Assembly (NCBI GenBank): GCA_033558025.1
Contig: JAUCEF010000006.1
Coordinates: 124,001-188,000 of the forward strand
Source: Phytophthora sp. 'mugwort'
Lineage: Eukaryota > Oomycota > Peronosporomycetes > Peronosporales > Peronosporaceae
DNA: 64,000 bases
Direction of reading: 5' to 3'
Part shown: piece after piece, positions 52,253 to 63,373 of the stretch
Numbering within the stretch: the first letter of the stretch is position 1
Layout of the letters: each line of letters begins with the position of its first letter
The notes under the pieces: generated by a model
Told to the model about the DNA's origin: nothing
Databases searched by the model: none
Seen by the model: only the letters and a program-made list of their open reading frames with translations
Program-made: the position numbers and the translations under genes

Positions 52253-54139
52253 TTAGATAGGCAGCGTGACGCCTTCGAAGTATTCGAGCATGTCGTCGAT
52301 GTCGCTACAGTCGAAGTTCTCTGAGCCGCTGCTGCACATGGTATTGGCTCGGCTGACGGTTGTGTCTTCGTGGGGTGTAGCTGATGGGGGCGAGGTGGCC
52401 TTGGGGACAGCATCTTCTATAGTATTGGCTGAAGCGGCCTTGGACTCTGCTTGTGACTTTTCCGGAATATCCAGCGTCAACACTGTGTCACACAGGAAGT
52501 CGTACTGCGGGCTGTCGAGAGTGGCCTCGTCCCGACAGTGGTGACTTCGAGCCGATGACGCTTGAGCCGACGAAGCTGGCGGACTCATGATCAGAGACAC
52601 AGGGCACTGCAGGTGCGTAGTTGGTAGAGAAGTCGGCAAAAAAACTACTTGTTCAGCACCAGCGGAAAGCAACTCGACGGATTGTTGTACTCCAGTTGAG
52701 GTTAAAGCATCCACCTCAAAAGCCTTGTGCTCTCCCCCAAAGCTTTTCCGACTCGATGAAGATGTCACAGACGACGCTGGTGACGGTATCGAAAGCGGGT
52801 TTCGTCTGCCCAGCGACGGTGAGAGAGGCTGCAGCTGCGGTGGCATGTCCATCTCGTCGTAGCAATTCAAGTATGATTCGAACGCTGTGACCGACGTTGT
52901 GCTTCGCTCAAAAATGTCGTTGGAGGCCGCTCGTCTTTGCTTGCGCAACACACGCTTTGCAGCCAGACGTTTCTTTTCCTCCGGTGCATTATCAGCTTCA
53001 AGTTGTCGTTGTCGATGCTTGGTAAGCTCCGTAGGTTGCATGAAGGACTTGCACTCCAGCGGAGTCCCTGGACTCTCGTCGTTTTCACTCGAACTGGAGC
53101 TTGATAAATGTGCTGGACCACGTCGCGCGGTGGGTTTTCGACTGAATGGTTCAAACTTATCGGGATGGCTTAGGCTACGGACGCGTTGCTGCGGAAAAGT
53201 ACTGAGGGTGCTTGATACGTGCCGCAAGTTATTCACGTGGTTGTGATGCACATGACCCTGGGCTTGCTGACGTTTTTTCTGTTCCTCTTGCCACCGCTTG
53301 TGCCGACTGCTTTCGGTCGGCCCAAAGTATCGACTGCGCGTCAACCAGTGACTCATTTGTCGGTCACGATACTTAGTCAGCGCCTTGCTTTTTTCAGCAA
53401 CCGCGCCACGGATATCATAGATTGCCTTGGAAATCGTGCGGAGCTTCACATCACTTCCTACTCCCATTGCCACCGGACTGGAAGACACTTGTTCGATTGG
53501 ATCATACAGCCACACATCTGCACGCATACGAGGACGTTGTTGACCTGCAGGTGAAGCGGGCAAACTATGCGACGTACTGGGCATCATCATCGTCACAACA
53601 GGCCTAGGAAATCCGCAGATCGAAGCTCGAGCCAGCGGGATATCGCTCGCCATCACGACAGGGCCCCTGCCCGTCCAGTGCGCCAATGTAAGCTGTACCC
53701 GGAGCATGCCGTCGTCACCCGATTGACTAGGACGACAGCACACCTCTTCGTAGGCATGGAACTCGCCCGAAATCTCGCGTACTTCCGACGGCGAAACCTC
53801 GCGCTTATTGACAAAGTCAGCGTGAGTGCCCACCAATAGCAGTCTTCGCCCGGGGACGTCCGATAAGTGCGCCCACTGCGCAACGACCGCGGCGAGACTC
53901 GCTCGCCGCGTGAGGTCGAAGAGCAGGACGAAGACGCCGTCGCTGTCGTCCGGAACCTCCTCTCGACTGTGCAAGATATGCACGGTCGTCTTTTTGTGCC
54001 CGTTTCCGCCAGGTCGCGGCCAAAGGTAGCACTGACGCTGCGGTGCGTTCGTCACGGCCTCTTTGGCACCCAGCGCGAGCACGAAGCTCGTCTTGCCTAC
54101 TGCCTCCGTACCAACGACCACGATGTTGCTGCTCGGCAT
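52253..54139 (-). CDS. Roc-like small-GTPase domain protein with long disordered tail
   Basis: 628 residues, single exon, ATG 54139. The P-loop is VVVGTEAVGKTS (residues 7-18) and a hydrophobic strand VFVLLFDLT lies at 69-77. The G4-like motif is LLLVGTHADF (~101-109), THxD as in Roc domains rather than NKxD of Ras. Residues ~120-200 complete the domain. The rest is Ser/Pro/Arg-rich and probably disordered, with a Gln/Lys/His patch and an acidic end (DCSDIDDMLEYFEG). No COR or kinase domain is seen, so it is not a full ROCO protein. The frame is clean amid decayed neighbours, which argues for a functional gene. The substrate or partner is unknown. A small gene starts on the other strand 120 bp upstream. 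Confidence 0.8.
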   Translation of the reverse strand: MPSSNIVVVGTEAVGKTSFVLALGAKEAVTNAPQRQCYLWPRPGGNGHKKTTVHILHSREEVPDDSDGVFVLLFDLTRRASLAAVVAQWAHLSDVPGRRLLLVGTHADFVNKREVSPSEVREISGEFHAYEEVCCRPSQSGDDGMLRVQLTLAHWTGRGPVVMASDIPLARASICGFPRPVVTMMMPSTSHSLPASPAGQQRPRMRADVWLYDPIEQVSSSPVAMGVGSDVKLRTISKAIYDIRGAVAEKSKALTKYRDRQMSHWLTRSRYFGPTESSRHKRWQEEQKKRQQAQGHVHHNHVNNLRHVSSTLSTFPQQRVRSLSHPDKFEPFSRKPTARRGPAHLSSSSSSENDESPGTPLECKSFMQPTELTKHRQRQLEADNAPEEKKRLAAKRVLRKQRRAASNDIFERSTTSVTAFESYLNCYDEMDMPPQLQPLSPSLGRRNPLSIPSPASSVTSSSSRKSFGGEHKAFEVDALTSTGVQQSVELLSAGAEQVVFLPTSLPTTHLQCPVSLIMSPPASSAQASSARSHHCRDEATLDSPQYDFLCDTVLTLDIPEKSQAESKAASANTIEDAVPKATSPPSATPHEDTTVSRANTMCSSGSENFDCSDIDDMLEYFEGVTLPI

Positions 54140-54259
54140 GCTCGCTCCGGTTCAATTCTGCGTGTAGCGAGCACCTTCTCTCTGCGCTGTCGTGTGCTGG
54201 GTACAGCCGCGGCAAGATGGATTATCGACAGACGGAGCGAAGGTGTCCAAGGGCTACCG

Positions 54260-54677
54260 ATGGCGCGATATATCGCTGGCAACAAGCCTCTGCGGCACTA
54301 TCTACTGCAGAAACTCAGGTCTACTATCGTAGACGGCCCGCCGATCCAATCGGGAAGGCTCTTGGCCGTTATTACTGCGCAAACAACGGCCGCAAGGGCT
54401 ATTCATTCACTTATACACCTACTGTAGAAGCCAGAGTCTCTTGCCGCCGCTTACGCCATGCACGATCGGCGACGAGCGACGCAACGAAAAGACAGCCGTT
54501 TCCAGTTGGGAACTTCACGTTCCGCCCGCCAGCCCCAGTGGACGCGCACCGCAAGATGCCAACCCATTCCCACCATCGAGTGACGAGGAGAAAGAGACAG
54601 CCTTGTCTTCCCTGCGCATGTGGCGCCCTAAATGCGAGCAAGGACGTCCATTTCGGCGGGTAGCTGACCAAAACTAA
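54260..54677 (+). CDS. Small two-exon hypothetical protein (102 residues)
   Basis: Exon 1 is 54260-54318 (MARYIAGNKPLRHYLLQKL plus two bases) and exon 2 is 54428-54677. They join across a 109-bp GT-AG intron in phase 2 to give ...LRSQSLLPPLTPCTIGDERR, WELHVPPASPSGRAP and a basic end (CEQGRPFRRVADQN). No single unspliced frame is convincing, whereas the spliced product is continuous and protein-like. Support comes from the downstream duplicate at 59394-59517, which preserves DANPFPP, SDEEKE and PFRRVADQN. The N-terminus is short, basic and hydrophobic and could be an organelle-targeting or membrane-proximal segment. It is divergent from the GTPase gene and may share its promoter. No family recognised. 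Confidence 0.55.
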
Positions 54678-54773
54678 ATTAAGTATTAATTGCTGGATGC
54701 GAACTACATTCAAATCTATAGAACCCCTTCTGGCGCCTACATCTGCATCGACTTGCCAATGTAGTGAACTTAA
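54548..54773 (+). repeat. Direct repeat: 3' end of the small gene, left copy
   Basis: Covers the last ~43 codons of the small gene plus ~95 bp of 3' flank, ending GTGAACTTAA where the piggyBac element begins. It is matched by 59394-59625. Confidence 0.85.
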
Positions 54774-55311
54774 CCCCTCAATAACCAAATTAAAATTCGT
54801 ACCTAAGATAAATCTGATTCATGTTGTAGGATATAACATGTTAAGACCAGGCTATACTTACATGTTGTATGGTCTCGTATAAGTGCGAGTCTTTTTTTTT
54901 TTCTGAAATACGCGACATTCCACCAGACCGCCTTCCGAAAGATGTATCCAGTGGCTACTAGCGACATACAACATCATAAGGGTGTATCCGGCAACATGTA
55001 GGGCATAAATTGAACTATATTATGACTAATTACGAAACACCAATGTCATTTTTATTAAGAAAAGGGCTTACACATTTTTATGATGAATAAGGCTGCAATT
55101 ATGGACTGCGATACACCGTTTATAACGAGCAATAAACGAACCAATCCAATGTAACGCAATGCCATAACGATTACTGCAATCACCGCTACTAGGCTTCTTC
55201 CTGACTTATCTTCATTCGTCATTCGTACATTCTTCTCTTACTTGTTGCCCGCGACTTCAGTAGTAAAATCCGCGCTTTTATCGCCCCCAACGTCGCCTGC
55301 AGTTTCCGCGC

Positions 55312-58300
55312 CTACTCTCTCGTGCTCGTCTTCGACCTCTCGGCGGCGTTTCCCAAAGCTTCGTTTTCGGGGTCCGAATCACCTCGATGGGATGCGCTAC
55401 AACTTTCTTGACTCTGCTGGTGTCGCTTTCTCTTGCCAGGCACTGCCCCCTGCCTCAAGATGTTGAATATCGCGCCCGCGGCGTGGACGGGGTCGCTCTG
55501 TCCCATTCTTCCACTGGTGGTGCCAGATTTGGCGGCACGTGGGGGTGTTGTCCTTAGTGTGGGGCCAAACCTTGTTGCACAAGTATGTCCTGTGGAAATA
55601 CCCATTAGATGCAGCAGTACTATACTACCAGCAAATACAGCATCGTACCTCGCATTATCTGATGGGCTGCAACCCGGACAAGAGTACTTTGTGTCCCGAT
55701 GCTCACCTACGTGACGTTTGCGGTTTGAACATACCTTGCACTGCCGTTGTTGGCGCTTTCGTTGTCCATGATGAGCTGAAAGTCAGGTGATTCACGTGGC
55801 ACATGCTCCGCCGGAAGTGTATTCGATATTGTGAGGAATGCATCGGGCACTGGCTGACGCTACAAAACAGATATAAACATGTTGTATCAGAACATGTAGT
55901 ATAGTCGCGTATGCATACATGTTGTATCCATACTGCATGCACACATGGTGTATACGTCTTACATGCGCCAAGTCCTCCCCCGTAAACTTGGGGTCTGCGC
56001 TTGGAGTTGCAAGAGAAATTCGGCATGTGTATCCGGCTTGGCTGAACGCTTCTTTTGCACTTCGCGGTACACAATATACGCGTTCACAGTCGCGACGTCA
56101 ACGAGCCCCATAATTACAGCTTTGCAGTATTTATTGCACTTGGTCTGTTGCGGCAAGGAATACCGCTCGAGCATCAATTGATCATTAACATCAACCCCGC
56201 ACATCCATCGATGCTAGTCAAGCACCATGGATGAGCAGGGCACTTCTGCCGCGTTCCCCCTGGTTGCCAACGCACTAACCATCGCACAAACACCACGCGC
56301 GTTAGCTAAGCACGACAACACGATAATCACTCAAACGCAGTTACTCACGGCAAGTCTCCATCGATCGGCTTCCCCCCCCCCCCAACCGCTCCAAGGAGCG
56401 TCACCGGGCGATGGTCCCACCAAACAAGGGTGGTCATAACTGGACGGTTCTTTGCCATGGCTATACGACTCGTGTATACTCTTCGGCTGATCTCGATTCT
56501 TCTCCACTAGGCCATCCGAAAAGCCTTGTCGTCGCCTTGAATTGTGCCCACCAAGTACACATGCCGCTGAAAGAGTTGGTATGTCAGCTGCACAGAGATA
56601 TAGACCTATCAGTTGCAACTAGATGATAGATGTCATCGGCCGGAGCTGGAAGGACTGCAAGTTCCGCATGACAGTCGATGGGCCCGTGTTGTGACCAGCA
56701 GACTGCACCTATGCTGGGACGTTTCCGATTTCTTGAGCGCGTTGAGCCCTTCCGTTATAAAACTTCCAGCCTGGCAAATACAGCATAAACACATGTTGTT
56801 AGATACAACCGATTATTATACAACGTTGACTTCGCATAAAAAATTTAACGACCTCAGTATGAGCTCGTTATTCAGCTCACCGAAGGCAGTATGAAGTCGA
56901 GGCGCAACATGTCAAAAAAAGGTTTTACCCATCTGTGGGGCTTGTTTGCGACATATTGGCGCGTTGGGTTGTGTCGATTGTGAAGCGGGATCATGGCTTC
57001 GTCCAGCGAAAGAACAGGAGGTGTAGTAGCCATGCAGGAAGCTCTGCTGCAGTGCATCGACGACGGAGCATACTTCCCAGGCCATTCCGTCCCCGCTCGC
57101 GCATCAGCGTTATCAATGAAGTGTAGGTTTGATAGGATGCGCATGAACCGGTTCGTTTTCATGGATCTCCCAAATGTACCCGTAGCGACAACACCATCTG
57201 ATGAAGTAGACCAATGATCGTAACGGTGTCGTCGCTGGGGTTATTGATCATTCGTGCCACCAACAGACCCAGCAAAATGACCACTTCGTGCGGTTTGATA
57301 TCTTCCTTCCGCGATTCCATTTCCATGAAGAAGTCTTTAGACTTCTGTTCGGACACCTTCTGCTTTTCGTACATCCGATTGACGCGCTCAACTAGGTGTT
57401 GATCATGGTACTGCGTCGACTGCGTTGCAACCTCCCTCCAAAGTGATCTCGGCATGAAAAAAAGAAAGAGAACCAGCGGTGAGTCTGCAGTTATCATCAC
57501 TTCGTCTGGGGGCCGTACGAGCCATCATATAAATAATGATATCGCTCATCAGGAGGAAAAAGCGTCTGTATATGTTCCGTAGCAACACTTGACCTGTCAG
57601 AAAGATAGTTAACCAAGCAGATAAAAACAAAACATACTTAGTTCCCAGCCAGTATTTCGCATCTTCGCCAACTCATCCTCGTCCCGCGCAAAGTCGAGCA
57701 TCTCAACACTTCCAGCATCGACCAGTCAAAGTTGGTTGCATCAGCTTCCACCTCTGCAACGGCGGTGTCATCATTCGCGGCAGGTTCCGGACTCTCGGCA
57801 GGAGCGTCACTAGAATATGCGGTCGCAGCAGAAGTTTCGCACTCAGCGAGCTCAGCAGATACGGGTTCTTCATCCACAAATGTAATCGCTTCATCATCAT
57901 CATCACAGTCCGAGTCCAACGCTTCTACATCCACTGGAGGCGTCGACAGTTCGGGCGAGCTGGAAGCGTCAGCGCTACTTATATAAAACACAATCAGGAT
58001 AGAACATGTTGTATATCATCATATCTATACATGTCGACGATAATACATAATGTACATACTCCTGAGATGCCGTTCTCTTCGCGACCGCTCATTCCGACCT
58101 GAATGCTTTATGTTATAGAACATTTCAGATCATTTTAATAAAGCACATATATCCTTTGAACATACTTTTAAATCGATTAATATACATAGCTTGAACTGCA
58201 ACACGAATACAACATGAGATGGTGAGATCATGCTGTAGAAGACGACATGAAACATGTTGCACATTCCCGGTAGCCACTTCAGTCTCCCCTTGCATCTGCA

Positions 58301-59202
58301 AATCTTGCGAGCTAGTCCGGCGCTTCTTCGCTTGCGTTGTTGACACCTCTGTGGCCGTGCCCTCCGAGCGCTTCTTGCTAGGCATCTTCGCCTTCTCGCT
58401 TGGCTTCTTCTTTGATCCCGCCATCGACTGTTCAGTCAAGCGAGTACGCGCGGCCTCCTTCGCTTTCGTCCCCTCCTGTTGCGCCGCACGAGCTTGCTAT
58501 TGACGAACCTTCACAGCTCATTGCGCTTGGGGACGATAACGGATTCCCTTGCCTCCTTTGCTGGTGGCCAGGTGCACGTCTGACGAGGGTGCTTCACTTT
58601 TTCCACGGATGACATCGCCTTCCCCCCAGGTTTGGTCTTCGACGCTGACTTAGCCTTCCTTACTGACCTAGCCTTGACCGCAGACTTGAGCTTCCCTGCA
58701 GCCTTTGGCTTCACTGCCGGCAGATGTTCATCACCACCGGTGGGTATGGATTCTTCAGATTCATCTTCGTCGTCTTCCGGCTCCCATTCTTCATCCGATG
58801 CCGCCTTCGTCACTTTCAGCTGCTTCTTCCCAATCCAGCCAGCGTTTTGACAACTAAGGCACGCTGCTGTCGCGATGTAAGCTCCTTGTTGCGGCGTAAA
58901 TACGCCACATCCTTTCCTTTTGGAGGCCGCAGAGGTGCGGCGGCGAGGGCGCATGTCGATGGTAAAGTGGGCCGAGCAGTCGATAAGTCGGAGTCGGTGC
59001 TTCTCTCTCCAGCCAAGAAGGCGCGATGCTCCTGCATCAGTAGGGGTCTATCCTCCTCGTGAAGCCACTCCAGACGCTTGAGGAACACGCTGGTATCACT
59101 CCGGGTTTCGCGCGCTGCCACCATTCCCAGCCAAGTTGTCGGTCTTCTCCGCCGCAGATTCTGAAATGACAGTGCTGGCCATTCAATCTCATGGAGAACC
59201 AA
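55312..59202 (-). pseudogene. piggyBac transposase (DDE_Tnp_1_7), broken
   Basis: Minus-strand order. 59202-58510 and 57991-57638 hold acidic and Lys-rich N-terminal stretches. At 57500-57160 helices lead into the core. At 57162-56872 are MKTNRFMRILSNLHFIDNAD and, with shifts, VLSLDEAMIPLHNRHNPT (first catalytic Asp) and QYVANKPHRWV. At 56204-55959 is GVDVNDQLMLERYSLP (third Asp) with YCKAVIMGLVDVATVNAYIV. At ~55590-55400 is a Cys/His-rich end (LCNKVWPHTKDNTPTCRQIW). The core is diagnostic of piggyBac. Multiple frameshifts and non-coding gaps (56860-56210) show decay. Whether the 58.1-59.2 kb frames belong to the same protein is uncertain. Confidence 0.75.
56371..56383. repeat. Poly-C tract (12 nt)
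   Basis: A run of 12 C within the decayed piggyBac element. Confidence 0.8.
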
Positions 59203-59393
59203 ATGGTTGGTGATTCCCTTAGTCTTTCTCTGAGCATATTAACCTATCCCTGTACATCGTACTGTTTTCTACGGGATTTGCTTATACATAGTTTTAGTAT
59301 ACTTTACCGTTTTTCAAGTCAATCCCTATTCAAACATGTTGTACCTACAACATGAATTCATGCTGTTTTATACAACCTTGGTCATTGGGGATC

Positions 59394-59625
59394 GCCACAA
59401 GATGCCAACCCATTCCCACCACAGAGTGACGAAGAGAAAGAGATAGCCTTGCCTTCCTTGCACACGCGCATGCGGCGCCTTAAGTGCGAGCAATGACGTC
59501 CATTTCGGCGCGTAGCTGACCAAAACTTAATTAAGTATTAGTAGCTGGATGCGAACTACATTCAAATCTATAGTACCCCTCCTGGTCTTTACAACTGCAT
59601 CGATTCGCCAATGTAGTGAACTTAA
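59394..59625 (+). repeat. Direct repeat: 3' end of the small gene, right (decayed) copy
   Basis: Matches 54548-54773 over its length with scattered substitutions and small indels. One creates a stop in the coding part (CEQ then TGA). It continues past GTGAACTTAA into sequence absent from the left copy. Confidence 0.85.
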
Positions 59626-60412
59626 AAGCGCTTTGAACGTTGTACGATATGAGCTTGTAGTGATCTTGGCTTAGCCGAACAAAAGTGCGCCCGAGGAGAA
59701 TTGCGGGTGTTTTTTCTTTGTTGTTGCTGTGTGCGGGTTGGTGTTAATCTCAATCCGATGCCTCTCTTTTCTGATCGCGGGTCTGTAATCGTGTCAGCTC
59801 TCCAGAAAATGCACGAGCTCACCCTTCGCTATTGTACTCGGCATAGCTACCAGAACGTTATAGATACATTCAAAGGGACGTGTCCGCCGGGCATGATAGA
59901 AGCGCTGCATCGTGTGCAAGCTGCTCGAAACGAGTTTGAGTACGATGGAGAATAGTACACGCTCGGTTGACACATCCCGATAAAACGGCGTCCATCCGTA
60001 AGATTGGCCCTGATCATTGGGTGCTTTACACTGCGCTGTGTTCCTCTCGCCTATATTGATGGCGCTCTACAAAAAGTGTGGTCTCGAAATGCTGCTGCTA
60101 CCTAGCCTCGCCGAATGCTTCCGTTTTAGATGCAGTATTACATGAAAAAATGCATGCGTGAAGCCTATTCGCGGAGATAACAATTGGTTCCTGGCTGGCG
60201 CAATGACGGACACGCGCGACAAACTCGACTTGGAGAGCGTTAGCGCTGTGTATGCGTTTCTCTCCCTAGGCCCAAACTGAAAAATAAGCAGATCGGCAAA
60301 AGGACACCTTAGACAGGATACGTAAGTAGATCGTAGATTTCTGTAGCATTAAAGTGAAATGTTTCGCTTATTAAAGTTCCTGCCAAATATCTCAGAGCTC
60401 AGGATACCTGAG
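59626..60412. other. Intergenic, no gene recognised
   Basis: A plus-strand frame at 59761-59955 (MPLFSDRGSVIVSALQKMHE ... ARNEFEYDGE) looks protein-like but is short and unassigned. Otherwise nothing is seen. Confidence 0.4.
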
Positions 60413-62110
60413 TCATCGTAGTACTTGTCCGAAATCTTCAAGCCCCACATGTGCTCCATTCAAGCGGCGCTGAACCACATTGGAGCGTAAATCAGGGCGC
60501 AGAACATTGCTCCGGTCTTCCTCTTCACTGGAGACACCAGTACTTTCACCGGACGATGAACTCTCCGAGCTGTCTACGGGGTCTGGTAGAAAAACGGGCT
60601 TAGGTAGCTGGATCGGCAGTCTCGGTGCCTTAGCTCTCCTCACGTCGATGTCAGCATTTAAATTCGCGTCGCGCCGAGATTTGTTTTCAATTCCGACAAC
60701 AAAATTGGGCAAGTTGGGGTGACCTTCGAAAGCTGCATTCATCTCTTTTTTCTTGAAGAGCTCTAGTGGATTGTTTGTTCTGCTGACGGTCGCCTTAAAA
60801 CAAGGCTCAACATTCCACGGAGTGGGGGGAAAGCGAACAATCCAAGTTCGGACAAAGTACCTCCAAAACGTTTTCCACTTCTCGCCAGAATATGGATGTC
60901 CATCAGCAGTACACTTTGCCACGATTGTCTGCTTGACCCATGCGAGCCCCTGCGTCTTCGCCGTGCCTTGTTTAATACTGTGAGCATATTAAGAATACCA
61001 TGGCTCATTGCAATCGTACACTATCAGTCTGGGATTCCGTAGGCTTTCATCTTGCGCCTGCAGGCCTGTTTCTTTTTAAAGTGGAATAAACAGTGAAACC
61101 CGCCTCAAAGTCGTAGTAAACGAACTCTGGGTCAAGGCATAGTCCGTTTCATCCAAAAAAATCCGCATAACATGGAAGTAAGCGTCATACTTCTTGAATG
61201 TGCACAAGGCCAATGCAGCCGGGTAGTATGATCTATCGTAAGTCGAAAAACTCACACACTGTTTGAAGTTTGAAGGGACAGGCCCAAATGCCCCGTCAAC
61301 AAACACGTACAGTGTTTTTATGCTTGAGCATGTTGAGCAGTAGCGGGTGTGTCCACCCCAAAATTCGCTGCCGGTTCTTACTAACTCTGTCGTAGTATGA
61401 GTAGTAGAACATGAAACAATTGGTCCCGGACGGAGAACTATCTTCGAGTTGAACCTGAGGTCAAAGATGAACCTCGATCTGACGGTAGACTGATCCCCCA
61501 AACTCTTCCGATCTTGGTCGGTTCACACGCCGCAAAACTTCCTCCCTCGATAGACCTGAGATCGTTATGTTAGTGCTCGGGTTCCCGTTGAATTTAGTCC
61601 TAACGATATCCCAGATGTTAACACGTTTGCTGTCGTCGTGACGGCTAGCGTGTCCCAATAGCGTCTACAGTATTATGTTCAATACTGGGGCCCATCACAT
61701 TATTTCAGGAGGATCCGTAGACCGACCACAAATGTGGGGAACGATGTTTCGTAGTCAACTCACATTTGCCTCTGCATTGCGTGTTTCGGTAGTGACTGCA
61801 CCGGTATTAGACCTTCGCTCATGTTCGACCGGATTCTGGTGTACTTGTAGCCACCAATCCACTTGTTCGTTCGACCTGCCCTACGCGGAGGCCCGCGTTC
61901 GGATAGGCTCGCAATACTGTCGTGGTCTGGGTAAAGTGTCTCCTGCCATATTGAGACTAACGCTCTGTCGATCAAACTCAGGCAACTCAAACTCGTATTC
62001 ACCATCGAAATTGACGTACGCGTAAGTACGCCGTCGTCCGCGCTTGATTGAGTCGCAAATAATGCATCACCGTCCTCAGGATTCAAACGAAAGGCCGAAC
62101 TGATCAACAC
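60413..62110 (-). pseudogene. MULE 3: FLYWCH-type Mutator-like transposase, degenerate
   Basis: Minus-strand order: an acidic start (DGEYEFELPEFD, ~62010), a FLYWCH-like beginning (NKWIGGYKYTRIRS), then NPSTNITISGLSREEVLRRV. The MULE core follows (YVFVDGAFGPVPSNFKQCVS, YYPAALALCTFKKYDAYFHV; first Asp in VDGAF). The C-terminal part (60922-60413) reads WKTFWRYFVRTWIVRF, WNVEPCFKATVSRTNNPLEL and NAAFEGHPNLPNFVVGIENK. Frames change at least three times and the second catalytic region is not clear. It lacks the SWIM and Ulp1 parts of MULE 1 and 2, so it belongs to a different MULE lineage. Confidence 0.75.
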
Positions 62111-63373
62111 GAGTCAGCGAGACTTCAACAACCGTGTTTGCCGTACTAGCCTCGACACTTGGTTCTTCTTTTGTCGCGCGAATGCCACTCGACCGCATGC
62201 CTTACAAAATGTCATCACAGAGAGCGAGGTGTTAGCATCCATGAAACTTGGAGTAGTGCAATTGCGTTGGTGAACCTCTTCTAACCTGTGTCAGCGCCAG
62301 GTGCTTGCAGCTCGCTATCTACCAGGTCTGGTATTTGTTGAGCTAGTCGTCGCGATCTTCGTTGTGTTGGGTGTGCTACCCGCTCTTGTTGCCTAGCACT
62401 CCGTGCAGTACGAGGGCGTGACCGCATAGCTACGGCGCTACAGAATGGACAATGAATGATGACTGCGTCGGTTGTATGCTTTTATCCGTTACAACGTTTC
62501 GAAACTAATTGACGACGGCAACCGCTTCTTGAGTCGATGTTTTGCAAGATATGAACCTGAACCGATCTGCAGCAAGGGGAGTCACTGTCCTTGTACATGC
62601 ATGTACCGTATGTGCAGTACACATGTACTATATAGGTTGACGGACGAAACCAGTTGATTCAAGGAATCTGCAGATGGTAAAAATGGTGCGTCGACCAGCG
62701 TTGATCCGACCTGAAATTGGCCTATTTCGGTCTTTTCCTCTTAGCAAGTGGTTTGACTTGGATGTTGACTGGGCCAATGTGGTGGTGACACAGAATGGCG
62801 GCGAGTACGAGGTGCTCAATGTGCTACCGACAGGGCGATTATATTCTCTGGGATCTATACAATGTGTGCAAGCACGTAGATATTCTTCTTTGGTTTCGGG
62901 ACGTCGGTGAGCATAGATTCCCTTTGGTTGCCATGCTTGCAAGAGTATGGCTAAGATAGACGTCGTCCTCAGCTTATCAAGAGCGTGTTTTTTTTGCTAC
63001 GGGCTCGGCCGTGATGAACGGCCTGCGCACCAAGACTGATGATGATAGAGGCGAGAAGCAATTGCTTATGCGGCAGAATCTTGAAATGATTCACAAATAA
63101 AGAGTAGTATGATGTAGATATAGCACCACATGATAGCTCTACTGTTTTGAGTTTCTTCACCATAGTCTCCTTCATGATCGGAGCTCTTGAGCTCCACCCA
63201 TGAGTAATATGTTTACGCATACTCCCCCAAATTCTCACTACTATCAATCCCGGACCGGTACATATATTGAACTTGGTTTACTTTAACAACACGCAATCTA
63301 TTTTTGGTCCAGTTTGGTGCGACCAAAATAAGTCTTAAAGCATCAACTGGCAACTTGGAGCCAAAAGCAAACG
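62111..63373. other. Intergenic, no gene recognised
   Basis: About 1.3 kb. A plus-strand frame (62674-62910; LFRSFPLSKWFDLDVDWANV) is open but unassigned. The right end should hold the promoter of the ELM2-SANT gene; no clear Inr was found. Confidence 0.4.

Larger units (their letters stand above)
54774..59390 (-). mobile_element. Degenerate piggyBac element
   Basis: Contains a piggyBac transposase relic on the minus strand. The left end follows a TTAA (54770-54773), the target of piggyBac, and begins CCCCTCAATAACCAA. The right end read inward is CCCCAATGACCAAGG, a plausible imperfect terminal inverted repeat. A second TTAA at the right end is not present. The element is peppered with CATGTTGTA motifs (54820, 54861, 55878, 55918, 58005, 59335). 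Confidence 0.65.

Noticed and set aside
54411..54788. 125-codon minus-strand frame
   Set aside because: Antisense to exon 2 of the spliced small gene; the duplicate copy at 59.4 kb does not keep this frame.
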